Part shown: in pieces, positions 11,494 through 20,180 of the stretch
Position numbering within the stretch: the stretch's first letter is position 1
How the letters are laid out: the number at the start of each line of letters is the position of its first letter
Source: Allobosea sp. LC85
GTDB lineage: Bacteria; Pseudomonadota; Alphaproteobacteria; Rhizobiales; Beijerinckiaceae
Assembly (NCBI RefSeq): GCF_000735605.1
Contig: NZ_JPKG01000046.1
Coordinates: 1-64,000 of the forward strand
Reading direction: 5' to 3'
DNA: 64,000 nt
Notes under the pieces: generated by a model
What the model saw: the letters and a program-made list of their open reading frames with translations, nothing else
The model's database searches: none
What the model was told of the DNA's origin: nothing
Position numbers and translations under genes: made by a program

Positions 11494-14316
11494 ATGCTGA
11501 CGCAACTGCCCATCGCCTTCTCTGCCCCCCTCGCGCTGACCGCGCTTGCACTGCTGCCGGCGCTTTGGCTGATCCTGCGAGTGACGCCGCCGCGTCCGCG
11601 CCGCATCGATTTTCCGCCCCTCAAGATCATGGCCGACTTGATCGCCAAGCGCGAAATGCCGGCGCATACGCCCTGGTGGCTGCTTGCCTTGCGGATGGCC
11701 GTCGCGGCGCTCGCCATCATCGCCGTTGCCGGCCCGGTCTGGAACCCACCGGTGGCGACAGCGCCAACGCGCGGGCCAGTGCTGCTCCTGATCGACAACG
11801 GCTTCGGCGCCGCGACCGACTGGTCCGAGCGTGTGGCGCTGGCGGAGTCGCGGGTCAATGCTGCGGCCCGCGAGGGACGCCCGGTCGCCATCATCGGCCT
11901 CGCGGAAACGCCGGGTGAGGTCACACTGTCGGAGCCGCGCGCGGCGCTCGACAAGCTGCGCGCATTGGCACTGCAGCCGCATGCGCCCGACCGCACCACC
12001 CAATTGCCACGGATCGAGGCCTTTCTGCGTGCCACGCCTGACGCCGAAATCGTCTGGGTCTCCGACGGGCTCAGCCTGAGCGACGAGGGCGCCTTCCTGG
12101 CGCGCCTGAAACAGGAAGCCGATGCACGCCGACTTTCCATCCACGCCACCCCCGCCGATCAGCTCGCACTGACAGCCGCGGAGAACCTCTCCGGCGCCCT
12201 GACGGTCAAGGTGCTCCGGCCGTCGACCAGCGCTCCGGCAAGCGGCCAGGTTCGCGCCCTCGATCTGAAGGGCCTGCCGCTGGGGGATGCTCCGTTCGCC
12301 TTTGGCCCGACGGAAACGCAGACCGTGGCCCGCCTGACCTTGCCGATCGAAGTGCGCAACGCCGTTTCGCGGCTCGAGGTCGTGGGCGAACAGAGCGCGG
12401 GCGCAGTGGCTCTGCTCGACGACCGCGCCAAGCGTCGCCGTGTCGGGATCGTTTCCGGCGCGACCACCGATACCGCGCAGCCCTTGCTGTCTCCCACCTA
12501 TTATGTCTCGCGCGCCCTCTCACCCTTCGCCGAGATCCGCGAGCCGCGCCCTGGTTCGAACGACCCCGTCGGCGAGTTGCTGGCACAGAATCTCTCGGTC
12601 CTCGTTCTCGCGGATATCGGCGCGCTCGACCCTGAGACGGCGACGAAGATCACCAGTTTCGTCGAGCGGGGCGGTGTTCTGCTGCGCTTTGCCGGCGCGC
12701 GCCTCGCCACGGCCTCCGACGAGCTGACACCCGTTCGCCTGCGTCGCGGCGGGCGTACACTCGGCGGCGGCCTCTCCTGGGACACCCCGCGCAAGCTCGC
12801 CCCCTTCACCCGGGAAAGTCCGTTCTTCGGCACGCAGATCAGCGACGACGTCCGCGTCAATCGCCAGATCCTGGCGGAGCCCGATGCCGATCTTGCGCGC
12901 AAGACCTGGGCTGCGCTCGAAGACGGCACGCCTGTGGTCACTGGCGCGCGACGCGGCGATGGCGTGATCGCCATGATGCATGTCACCGCCGACACCACGT
13001 GGTCGAACCTGCCGCTTTCCGGCCTCTTCGTCGAGATGCTGCGCAAGGTGGTTGCGCTCGCCGGAACCGGCCCGGCCGAGGCCCAGGCCGAGGATGCCAA
13101 GGTCGAGACGCTCTCGCCAACCCGCGTGCTGGACGGGAAAGGCTCCTTCCGTGCACCACCTGCGACAGCTCAGCCGGTACCGCGGACCTTCACCGGGCGC
13201 GCCACCCTTGCCCACCCCCCCGGAATCTATGGCCCGGCCGACGGCGCGCTCGCGGTCAATGCACTCGCTTCGACCGACATGCTGCACGCGCTGGATCTCG
13301 CCTCGCTCGGCGCGCCGATCCTGCCGATCGACAAGCCGGTCGCACAAGACATCCGGCCGCAGCTCCTGGTCATCGCGCTGCTGCTGCTGATCCTCGACAC
13401 GCTGGCGACACTCTGGCTCGGCGGTCGCCTGCGCATGGCACGTGCCAGCAAGGCTGCTGCCGCGGCGCTCCTGCTGGGGCTGGGGCTGGGGCTGGCTCTC
13501 ACCCTTTCGGCCGTTCCGACCCTGGCCCAACCCGTCCCGGCGGCGCCGGAGGACACCCGACCGCCGATCCCGCGCGAGCTTTTCGCGGCCGGCGCCGTCA
13601 CGCGCCTCGCTTATGTCCTGACCGGTGACAAGGCGGTCGATGACATGTCGAAGGCAGGGCTTGCCGGCCTCAACACCGTGCTCGGCGCGCGCACGGCGCT
13701 CGAACCCGGCGAAGCGGTAGGCCTGAACCCAGCCCGCGACGAGCTCGCCTTTTTCCCGATCCTCTACTGGCCGGTTGTGGCCGGGCGCCCGATTCCGGCG
13801 CCCGAAACCCTGCGCAAGCTCGAAGCCTACATGAAGGGCGGCGGGCTCGTGATCTTCGATACGCGCGACGCCATGAGCGCTCGACCCGACGGCGGCAGCA
13901 CGCCCGAGGGCGATCAGCTCAAGCGGATGCTCCAGACGCTCGACATCCCGGAACTCGAGCCGATCCCGCGCGACCACGTGCTGACCAAGACCTTCTACAT
14001 CCTCGACGGTTTCGTCGGCCGTTACGACACCGGCACGACCTGGGTCGAAATCCTGCCGCCCGCCGGCGAGGACGGGCGTCGGCCGGCACGGGCCGGCGAC
14101 AGTGTCTCGCCGATCGTCATCACCTCCAACGACCTTGCCTCGGCCTGGGCCATAAATCGCCGCGGCGAAGGCCTGGTGCCGATGTCCAGTTCCGATCCCC
14201 GCCAGCGCGAAATGGCGCTCCGCGCCGGCGTCAATCTCGTGATGTACGCGCTCACCGGCAACTACAAGGCCGACCAGGTCCACGTGCCGGCCCTGCTCGA
14301 GCGTCTGGGGCAATAG
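11494..14316 (+). CDS. BatA/DUF4159 membrane protein of the MoxR operon
   Basis: This 940-residue protein begins with an aerotolerance (BatA) N-terminal module. It has two membrane helices at about 9-28 and 65-82, and the motif PRRIDFPPLKIM between them. A vWA-like region then follows whose metal site looks degenerate (LLIDNGFG). Two more hydrophobic segments lie near 630-650 and 655-675, and the C-terminal 240 residues form a DUF4159 domain containing TRLAYVLTGD, ELAFFPILYWPV and FYILDGFVGRYD. The last domain resembles a glutamine-amidotransferase-like fold. A GGAGG at about 9 bases precedes the ATG. It is the third gene of the MoxR operon and probably an envelope-localised scaffold. Confidence 0.88.
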   Translation: MLTQLPIAFSAPLALTALALLPALWLILRVTPPRPRRIDFPPLKIMADLIAKREMPAHTPWWLLALRMAVAALAIIAVAGPVWNPPVATAPTRGPVLLLIDNGFGAATDWSERVALAESRVNAAAREGRPVAIIGLAETPGEVTLSEPRAALDKLRALALQPHAPDRTTQLPRIEAFLRATPDAEIVWVSDGLSLSDEGAFLARLKQEADARRLSIHATPADQLALTAAENLSGALTVKVLRPSTSAPASGQVRALDLKGLPLGDAPFAFGPTETQTVARLTLPIEVRNAVSRLEVVGEQSAGAVALLDDRAKRRRVGIVSGATTDTAQPLLSPTYYVSRALSPFAEIREPRPGSNDPVGELLAQNLSVLVLADIGALDPETATKITSFVERGGVLLRFAGARLATASDELTPVRLRRGGRTLGGGLSWDTPRKLAPFTRESPFFGTQISDDVRVNRQILAEPDADLARKTWAALEDGTPVVTGARRGDGVIAMMHVTADTTWSNLPLSGLFVEMLRKVVALAGTGPAEAQAEDAKVETLSPTRVLDGKGSFRAPPATAQPVPRTFTGRATLAHPPGIYGPADGALAVNALASTDMLHALDLASLGAPILPIDKPVAQDIRPQLLVIALLLLILDTLATLWLGGRLRMARASKAAAAALLLGLGLGLALTLSAVPTLAQPVPAAPEDTRPPIPRELFAAGAVTRLAYVLTGDKAVDDMSKAGLAGLNTVLGARTALEPGEAVGLNPARDELAFFPILYWPVVAGRPIPAPETLRKLEAYMKGGGLVIFDTRDAMSARPDGGSTPEGDQLKRMLQTLDIPELEPIPRDHVLTKTFYILDGFVGRYDTGTTWVEILPPAGEDGRRPARAGDSVSPIVITSNDLASAWAINRRGEGLVPMSSSDPRQREMALRAGVNLVMYALTGNYKADQVHVPALLERLGQ

Positions 14317-14319
14317 ACC

Positions 14320-16419
14320 ATGTGGAGTCTCTCTTTCGCCCCGCTCGTGCCTCTGCCACTGCTGATCGGCCTCGCGTTGCTGGCTGCTGTCGCGGCCGGC
14401 GCCGCGCTCGTTCTCGCCGGCCGCAGCGCCATCCTCCGCGCGCTCGCACTGATCGTGCTGACGCTCGCTCTGGCCGACCCCTCGCTCGTTTTCGAGGACC
14501 GCGAGCCGGTCAAGGATGTCGTCTCGGTGGTGGTCGATCGCTCCGGCTCGAACCGCCTCGCCGACCGAACCGTGCAGACTGAAGCCGCCCTGGCGGACGT
14601 CGAGCGGCAATTGCGCGGCGTGCCTGGCGTCGAGCCGCGCATCGTCGACGTCACCGATATGCAGGGCTCAGGCGACGGGACCCGTCTCTTCGAGGCGATG
14701 GCCGCGAGCATCGCGGATGTGCCCTCGGAGCGCGTCGCCGGCGCCATCGTCATCACCGACGGCCTCGCCCATGATGCCCCTCCCAATGCCGAAACCTTGG
14801 GTCTCAAGGCGCCGCTGCACGTTCTCACGACCGGCCGCAACGCCGAGATCGACCGCCGTATCGTACTTGTCGATTCGCCGCGCTTCGGCATCGTCGGCAA
14901 GGACCAGGTCATTCGCCTGCGCGTCCTGGACAAGGGTGGTCCCGGCCGCGCTGGGCTGACGATCCGCCGCGACGGCGAGATCGTCGCTCGCCGCGAGGTC
15001 ACCGCGGGTCAGATCGTGCAGGTGCCGGTTCGGATCGACCGCGGCGGGCCCAATGTCGTCGAGATCGAGGCGGCGCCGCTCGAAAACGAGCTCACGCTTG
15101 CCAATAATCGCGCCGTCATCACCATCGAGGGCGTGCGCGACAAGCTGCGCGTCCTGCTGGTCTCCGGCGAGCCGCATCCCGGAGAACGGACCTGGCGCAA
15201 CCTGCTCAAGGCCGACGCCAATGTCGACCTTGTCCATTTCACCATCCTGCGTCCGCCGGAAAAGCAGGACGGCACGCCGATCAACGAGCTTTCGCTGATC
15301 GCCTTCCCGACACGCGAGCTTTTCCAGGTCAAGATCAAGGAATTCGACCTGATCATCTTCGACCGCTACGCCAACCAGTCGATTCTGCCGCTGCTCTACT
15401 TCGACAACATCGTCCGCTATGTGCGTGAGGGTGGCGCCCTGCTGGTCGCGGCTGGTCCGGAATATTCCGGCTCGCAGTCGCTTGCACGCACACCGCTCGG
15501 CCAGATCCTGCCGGCCCTGCCCGATGGCAGCGTCATCGACGAGGCCTATCGCGCCCGTGTCAGCGACCCCGGCCGCCGCCACCCGGTCACCCGCGATCTG
15601 CCCGGTTCTGAGGTCGAGCCGCCGCGCTGGGGCGAATGGTTGCGCATGGTCGGTGCGCGCGCCCGCACGGGCTCGACCATCATGACCGGCCCGGGCGACA
15701 GACCGTTGCTCATGCTCAGCCGCGAGCAGAAGGGCCGCGTTGCACTTTTCCTCTCCGATCATGCCTGGCTCTGGGCGCGCGGCTTCCGCGATGGCGGACC
15801 GCATCTCGACCTGCTGCGCCGCCTCGGCCACTGGCTGATGAAGGAACCCGAACTCGAGGAAGAGGCGCTTCGCGCAACCGCACGCGGCCGCACCATCGAG
15901 ATCGAGCGCCAGACGCTGGGCGAGGCCCCCTCCCCAATCGTCGTCACCGACCCCAACGGCACGTCGCGCACGGTTCAGCTGGAAGCCGGACGGCCCGGCA
16001 TCTTCAGCGCCCGCATCCCGACCACCGAATTCGGCCTGCATCGCATCTCGGCGGATAATCTGACAGCCTTTGCCAGCGTCGGCCCGGAGAACCCGCGCGA
16101 ACTCATGGAGGTCGTCAGCGACCCGGCGAAGCTTCAGCAGCTTGCCGAAGCGACGGGCGGCTCCTCCCGCCGGATCGGCCAGGACAGCGGCTCGGGCGTG
16201 ACCGTGCCGCGCATCGTTCCGGTCCGTTCCGGCAGCCAGTTCGCTGGTGCGGACTGGATCGGCCTGCGCATCAGCGATTCCGGCATCGTGCGGGGCGTCT
16301 CGATCTCGCCGGTCTTCATCGGACTGATCGGCCTCGCCCTGCTATTTGGTGCGCTGGTGGCCGGCTGGCTCGGCGAGACCGGCCGGCGCTTCAGGCGGAG
16401 CCCGGACGCAACACCATGA
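14320..16419 (+). CDS. vWA/glutamine-amidotransferase-like membrane protein
   Basis: This 699-residue protein starts only 3 bases after the DUF4159 gene. Two N-terminal membrane helices (about 8-28 and 34-52) are followed by a vWA-like domain with the metal-site motif VVDRSGS and a later VITDGL. A GATase1-like domain (GGALLVAAGPEYSG, about residues 365-385) comes next, and a C-terminal membrane helix lies near 665-690. Proteins of this architecture close MoxR–DUF58–DUF4159 operons in Rhizobiales. The final 29 bases overlap the 3' end of the convergent GNAT gene. Function is unknown beyond assignment to this ATPase–vWA envelope system. Confidence 0.85.
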   Translation: MWSLSFAPLVPLPLLIGLALLAAVAAGAALVLAGRSAILRALALIVLTLALADPSLVFEDREPVKDVVSVVVDRSGSNRLADRTVQTEAALADVERQLRGVPGVEPRIVDVTDMQGSGDGTRLFEAMAASIADVPSERVAGAIVITDGLAHDAPPNAETLGLKAPLHVLTTGRNAEIDRRIVLVDSPRFGIVGKDQVIRLRVLDKGGPGRAGLTIRRDGEIVARREVTAGQIVQVPVRIDRGGPNVVEIEAAPLENELTLANNRAVITIEGVRDKLRVLLVSGEPHPGERTWRNLLKADANVDLVHFTILRPPEKQDGTPINELSLIAFPTRELFQVKIKEFDLIIFDRYANQSILPLLYFDNIVRYVREGGALLVAAGPEYSGSQSLARTPLGQILPALPDGSVIDEAYRARVSDPGRRHPVTRDLPGSEVEPPRWGEWLRMVGARARTGSTIMTGPGDRPLLMLSREQKGRVALFLSDHAWLWARGFRDGGPHLDLLRRLGHWLMKEPELEEEALRATARGRTIEIERQTLGEAPSPIVVTDPNGTSRTVQLEAGRPGIFSARIPTTEFGLHRISADNLTAFASVGPENPRELMEVVSDPAKLQQLAEATGGSSRRIGQDSGSGVTVPRIVPVRSGSQFAGADWIGLRISDSGIVRGVSISPVFIGLIGLALLFGALVAGWLGETGRRFRRSPDATP

Positions 16420-16903
16420 CCGCCCCGCTGCGCTTGGCCAGAACGCCCTCGACCAGTTCGAGAGCGAGGAAGCGCGCGGGATTCGCCGGCCCAGGCAAGG
16501 TCAGCTGCCCGGGCGGGATCGGCTTGAAACCGAAGCGGGCGTAATAGGGCGCATCCCCGACCAGCATGATGAGGTCGTGCCCGGCCGCCCGCGAGGCTTC
16601 GATCGAAGCGTTCATCAGTGCAGCGCCGATACCACGCCCCTCGAAGGCGGGATCAACGGTGAGCGGCCCAAGCATCAGCGCCGGCTGCCCACCTGCCGAG
16701 ACGCGGGTCACGCGCACCGAACCGACCAGGAAGGTCCCGACATGCGAAGCGAAGGATAGCGCCGGGTCCTGCGGCACGCCCTCGCGCAGGCGAAAAGCCG
16801 TGCGGGCAAAACGGCCGGGACCGAAGGCGCGCTCATGCAGACGCTCGATGGCGGCATGATCGGCGGGGAGCTCGTGGCGAATGGTCAGGGGAAGCGAAGT
16901 CAT
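16391..16903 (-). CDS. GNAT-family N-acetyltransferase
   Basis: This 170-residue protein has the GNAT fold. It shows an N-terminal IRHELPADHAAIERLHERAFG, the acetyl-CoA loop (FEGRGIGAALMNASIEASRAAG, matching R/QxxGxG/A) and the strand LIMLVGDAPYYARFGFKP. This closely matches the YhbS-like subfamily of predicted acetyltransferases, whose substrates are not known. I start at the ATG at 16903; the long in-frame region before it reads as non-coding. It is convergent with the MoxR operon, overlapping its last 29 bases. Confidence 0.87.
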   Translation of the reverse strand: MTSLPLTIRHELPADHAAIERLHERAFGPGRFARTAFRLREGVPQDPALSFASHVGTFLVGSVRVTRVSAGGQPALMLGPLTVDPAFEGRGIGAALMNASIEASRAAGHDLIMLVGDAPYYARFGFKPIPPGQLTLPGPANPARFLALELVEGVLAKRSGAVMVLRPGSA

Positions 16904-17218
16904 GGCGTCGGCAAACCTGCGAACGGACAGGGGGGCAAGAAGCTCAGGCGCCGTGAGGCAGCCGAGCGGAAGGGCGCGCTCAGCGCGCCGGTCGTCGCAG
17001 GATGGAGTGATCTTGCCGGTCAGCCATGAATCGCCTGTAGCAGAGGCACGGGCGGGCGTCCATGTCAGAAATGGCTGCGTGTTTTCCGTCTCACGTCGCG
17101 AGTGAAGATGGCAGCGCGAAGCGCTGACGGATGAGAGGACTAGCGACGCTGTTTGCGTTGAGATCATGATCGGCGCGGCACGTGCCCTTGCATGACCCCT
17201 TCCCCGCAGAAATCGATC
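16904..17218 (-). other. 315-base gap with no supported gene
   Basis: The region lies between the starts of the GNAT gene and the stop of the NUDIX gene, both on the minus strand, so it should hold the GNAT promoter. Open frames cross it on both strands but none has a convincing start, ribosome-binding site or protein-like composition. I see no strong hairpin or repeat. Confidence 0.5.
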
Positions 17219-17755
17219 TCACCAATCGGCCGTGGGTTGACGTCGGCCGAGTATCTCGTCGAGCCGGCGGCGGGTGCCGGCTGTGGTGCTGTCAGGTAGC
17301 GCATCGAGCGGAAAGAAACGGGCCTCGGCAATTTCGCAGTCCGGTTGCCTGACACCGTCCACAGCGAATTCCCGCACCACGAAGATCGCGACATGATCGC
17401 GGCGCGACACGGTTCGGTTGAGGAAGACGCCATGCAGTTGTGGCGGGCCGGTGAGCCTGACAAGCGTCTCTTCACGCAGTTCCTTGTCGAGCGCGTCTCG
17501 CAATGTCTCGCCCGTCTCCACACCACCGCCCGGCAGATGCCACCCCGGCGTATAGGTATGGCGCACCAGCAGAACCTCGCGGTCTCCCCTGAGCACTGCA
17601 GCGCGCACGCCCAGCGTCATGCCGCGCGTGAGCCAGAAATACAGGTGCAGCAGCCTGCGCAGGGGCCTCGCGATCGGGCGCGGCTCGCGAACATACCTTG
17701 TTTCGCGGCCGGTTTTGGGGTCGGGCCCATGCGACACGCCTCGCGCTCCTCTCAT
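17219..17755 (-). CDS. NUDIX hydrolase
   Basis: This 178-residue protein has a basic N-terminal segment (about 1-45) with a short amphipathic or hydrophobic LLHLYFWLTRGM stretch, then a NUDIX domain. The box reads GGGVETGETLRDALDKELREET, so the first Arg of the REuxEE core is Lys and the final Gly is Leu, a mild deviation. The substrate is unknown; closest in type to MutT-like phosphohydrolases that accept varied nucleoside diphosphate derivatives. It stands alone between two gaps, transcribed away from the metallophosphoesterase gene. Confidence 0.85.
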   Translation of the reverse strand: MRGARGVSHGPDPKTGRETRYVREPRPIARPLRRLLHLYFWLTRGMTLGVRAAVLRGDREVLLVRHTYTPGWHLPGGGVETGETLRDALDKELREETLVRLTGPPQLHGVFLNRTVSRRDHVAIFVVREFAVDGVRQPDCEIAEARFFPLDALPDSTTAGTRRRLDEILGRRQPTADW

Positions 17756-17874
17756 CGGCCGCGTATTTGCCTATGCAAATAACGCATAACAGACCATTGT
17801 TTGCGCTGCCGTTACGTCACAAACGCGCCGCAAAGCAGGTAGAAACCAGCGCCATCACCGCTGGGGTTACCACA

Positions 17875-17991
17875 ATGCTTCTCGCTTTCATCACCGCTCG
17901 CCTCCGGGCCAAGCGTGCTTTCGTGTGGAAGCCCGCCCTCACCCTCACCGATCCGCGCATCGTCTCGGAACTCACCGACTCGTTCAACTGA
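17875..17991 (+). CDS. Possible 38-residue small protein
   Basis: In the 337-base gap 17756-18092 a short frame opens at ATG 17875, preceded by GGGG about 8 bases away, and encodes a basic, partly amphipathic peptide starting MLLAFITARLRAKRAF. It ends with an acidic/polar tail. I know no family for it. The rest of the gap is AT-richer than its surroundings just upstream (17770-17830), which would suit a promoter. The small frame may be real or chance; low confidence. Confidence 0.25.
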   Translation: MLLAFITARLRAKRAFVWKPALTLTDPRIVSELTDSFN

Positions 17992-18092
17992 GTCCTTGGC
18001 CCCGAACCTCACCGGGGTTTGGGAACGGATTGAGGCGAGCCGCCGCGCGGATGCGCTTGACGGCTGCCATGCTCTGAGGGCAAGCGCAGGGC

Positions 18093-18986
18093 GTGTTCAA
18101 GATCGCGCACCTGTCCGACCCGCATCTCGGCCCGCTCGCCGAGTTCTCTCTGCATCAGCTACTGGGCAAGCGCGCGACCGGCTACGTCAACTGGCGTCGC
18201 AAGCGCCGGCACGCCCATGACATGGAAATCCTGGCGCTGATCGTCGCGGATATCCGCGCGCAGGCGCCGGACCATGTCGCCTGCACAGGCGATGTCGCCC
18301 ATATCGGCCTGCCGAACGAATTCAAGACCGCAGTCACCTTCCTCGACACGCTGGGTCCGCGCGCGGATGTCAGCTTCGTGCCGGGCAATCACGATGCCTA
18401 TGCCCGCTCTTCGCTAAAACCCCTCGCAAGCCTGCTTGGCCCATGGTGCAGCAGCGATGACGGCACAGTCGGATATCCCTGGTATCGCAAGCGCGGCCCC
18501 GTCGCGCTCATCGGACTGAACACCGGCATCCCGACATTGCCACTGATGGCGACAGGCCGCGTCGGGCGCGAGCAGATCGCCAAGGCGGAGATGCTCCTCG
18601 ATCGGGCCAAGGCTGCAGGACTGATCCGCGTCGTTCTGATCCATCACCCGCCCTATCTTGGCGGCGCGCGGCGCACCCGCGAATTGCTCGACGCGGATGC
18701 TTTCGAATCGATGCTGCGACGCAAGGGCGCCGACCTCGTCCTGCACGGCCACAACCACCGCTTTTCGCTCGCCTGGCGGCCGGGTCCGGATCACGATATC
18801 CCGATTGTCGGCGTGCCCTCCGCCTCCATCGGGCCGCTCGGCCATGGTGAGATGGCGAGTTGGCACCTCATCAAGATCGAGGGCGATGCCAAGGCTCCGT
18901 CGATCGGCGTCGAGCAACGTGGCTTCGAGCCCGACGGCACCGTGAGGATGCGCCAGGAGATTGTGCTTCACGCCAAGCCGGTTTGA
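18093..18986 (+). CDS. Metallophosphoesterase (calcineurin-like)
   Basis: This 297-residue enzyme has the ordered metal-binding blocks of calcineurin-type phosphoesterases: HLSDPHLG near the N-terminus, GDVAHIG, PGNHDAY, HHPPY and HGHNHRF. It probably hydrolyses a phosphodiester or phosphomonoester; UDP-2,3-diacylglucosamine hydrolase (LpxH-like) or cyclic nucleotide activity are both possible for the superfamily and cannot be separated here. No signal peptide is visible, so it is probably cytosolic. The start is a GTG at 18093 because the first block follows within a few residues and no ATG is available in frame. It appears monocistronic. Confidence 0.9.
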   Translation: MFKIAHLSDPHLGPLAEFSLHQLLGKRATGYVNWRRKRRHAHDMEILALIVADIRAQAPDHVACTGDVAHIGLPNEFKTAVTFLDTLGPRADVSFVPGNHDAYARSSLKPLASLLGPWCSSDDGTVGYPWYRKRGPVALIGLNTGIPTLPLMATGRVGREQIAKAEMLLDRAKAAGLIRVVLIHHPPYLGGARRTRELLDADAFESMLRRKGADLVLHGHNHRFSLAWRPGPDHDIPIVGVPSASIGPLGHGEMASWHLIKIEGDAKAPSIGVEQRGFEPDGTVRMRQEIVLHAKPV

Positions 18987-19028
18987 CGCTCCCTCCATCC
19001 GTTGCGAGCGCCCCTAAGCAACAATAAA

Positions 19029-19049
19029 GGGCGCCGCATGACGGCGCCC
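19029..19049 (-). terminator. Probable terminator of the SDR gene
   Basis: An 8-bp perfect stem (19029-19036 with 19042-19049) is followed on the minus strand by CCTTTATTGTTG, a T-rich tail. It lies past the SDR stop on the far side of a type A repeat, and could also slow plus-strand transcription from the metallophosphoesterase gene. Confidence 0.55.
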
Positions 19050-19061
19050 CCGACAGGTCTG

Positions 19062-19162
19062 GAGCATCGGCCCGAAAACTGGATCGCGGTTTTCGGGAAA
19101 GCCGATGCAAACACAAAAAGGTTAGATCGTCGGACCGGATACGATATCCGGCCCGATGATCT
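19062..19162 (+). repeat. Type A palindromic intergenic repeat, copy A1
   Basis: The copy has two hairpin modules. The first runs from GAGCATCGG to CCGATGC (about 19062-19108) around an inner CCCGAAAA…TTTTCGGG arm pair. The second is a long interrupted palindrome ending in GATGATCT (about 19124-19162). Four other related copies occur in this window (22485, 39590, 42343, 49768). It resembles the RIME/REP-like intergenic elements of Rhizobiales, an assignment from memory of their consensus. Confidence 0.85.
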
Positions 19163-19177
19163 TGCAGGGAAGACCGC

Positions 19178-19924
19178 TTAAACGCAGCGGCCGCCGTCCA
19201 CCGCAAGCACGCTGCCCGTCACCATTTCCGACTCATCGGAGCACAGGAAGAGCGCGGCGTTGGCAATGTCCTGCGGAGTCGAGAAACGGCCCCAGGGAAT
19301 CGTGCTGGTGAAAGCCTTTCGCTTCTCCGGCGTGTCCTCCCCCATGAAGGTCGCAAGCAGCGGGGTCTCGCCGGCAACCGGTGCGATCGCATTCACACGG
19401 ATGCGGTCAGGCGCGAGCTCGACGGCCATCGACTTCGAGAGCAGGTTCGCGGCCCCCTTCGAGCCATTGTACCAGGTCAGTCCCGGGCGCGGACGCAGGC
19501 CAGCCGTCGAGCCGATATTGAGGATCACCCCACCGCCATATTCGCGGAAATGCGGCACCACCGCCTTGGCCATCAGGTAGAGCGACTTCACGTTCACGTC
19601 GAAGACGCGGTCGAATTCGGTTTCCGAGACCTCCAGCATCGGCTGGTTGCGGTGGCTTATGCCGGCATTGTTGACAACGATGTCCAGCCTGCCGAGGCGC
19701 GTGATCACCTTCGCCACGGCAGCATCGACGCTCTTTCCCTTGCCGACATCGCAGGCCACGGCAAAGGCCTTGCGGCCGATCGCTTTCGCCGCCTCCTGCG
19801 CTTTCTCGCGATTGATGTCGAGAACAGCCACCCGCGCGCCCTCGCGCACGAAGGTTTCGGCGATGCCGAAGCCGAACCCTTGCGCAGCGCCGGTGACCAG
19901 CGCGGTCTTGCCCTTCAGTCTCAT
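19178..19924 (-). CDS. SDR family oxidoreductase
   Basis: This 248-residue short-chain dehydrogenase has the N-terminal cofactor motif TGAAQGFGFG, an acidic VLDIN segment suggesting NAD over NADP preference, NNAG, the catalytic Ser in NIGSTAG and the YNGSK (YxxxK) pair. The C-terminal GSVLAVDGGRCV is typical of FabG-like oxidoreductases. Its substrate is unknown; glucose, 3-oxoacyl or polyol dehydrogenases share this architecture. The ATG at 19924 begins MRLKGKTALVTG and is preferred over an upstream start. The stop codon is 15 bases from type A repeat A1. Confidence 0.9.
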   Translation of the reverse strand: MRLKGKTALVTGAAQGFGFGIAETFVREGARVAVLDINREKAQEAAKAIGRKAFAVACDVGKGKSVDAAVAKVITRLGRLDIVVNNAGISHRNQPMLEVSETEFDRVFDVNVKSLYLMAKAVVPHFREYGGGVILNIGSTAGLRPRPGLTWYNGSKGAANLLSKSMAVELAPDRIRVNAIAPVAGETPLLATFMGEDTPEKRKAFTSTIPWGRFSTPQDIANAALFLCSDESEMVTGSVLAVDGGRCV

Positions 19925-20064
19925 GCTGTTTCCTCGTGATCTTCTCTGAGGTGGTGACATTGGGACGATTTGAGGCCGGCCAAAAATGCGTTTTTGCGAT
20001 TGCCCGGATACCTAAATCCTATGGCCGGCCCGATCACGCCTCGGCCAGCCCGGTGAAGGCCGGC

Positions 20065-20180
20065 CTAGATCACGCTGCGTTTGGACGACATCGTCCAAAC
20101 GCAGAAAACGTGATCGGCTCTCATAGTTTAGAGCATGCTTTATGCGAAAAACCGTTGCCACTTTTTCGCAGCATGCTCTA
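20065..20180 (+). repeat. Type B palindromic intergenic repeat, copy B1
   Basis: This 116-base unit has two hairpins. The first is a near-perfect palindrome with 14-bp arms and a 2-base centre (about 20074-20103), nested in GATCACG…CGTGATC. The second is GAGCATGCT…AGCATGCTC with inner GCGAAAAA…TTTTTCGC arms (about 20131-20178). The other copy (33227-33342) differs at about 7 of 116 positions. The terminal CTA is the complement of the TAG stop of the adjoining uup gene. Confidence 0.9.

Noticed and set aside
12520-14610. Long open frame antisense to the DUF4159 gene
   Set aside because: Composition is typical of antisense frames in high-GC DNA, and it crosses a gene boundary of the MoxR operon.
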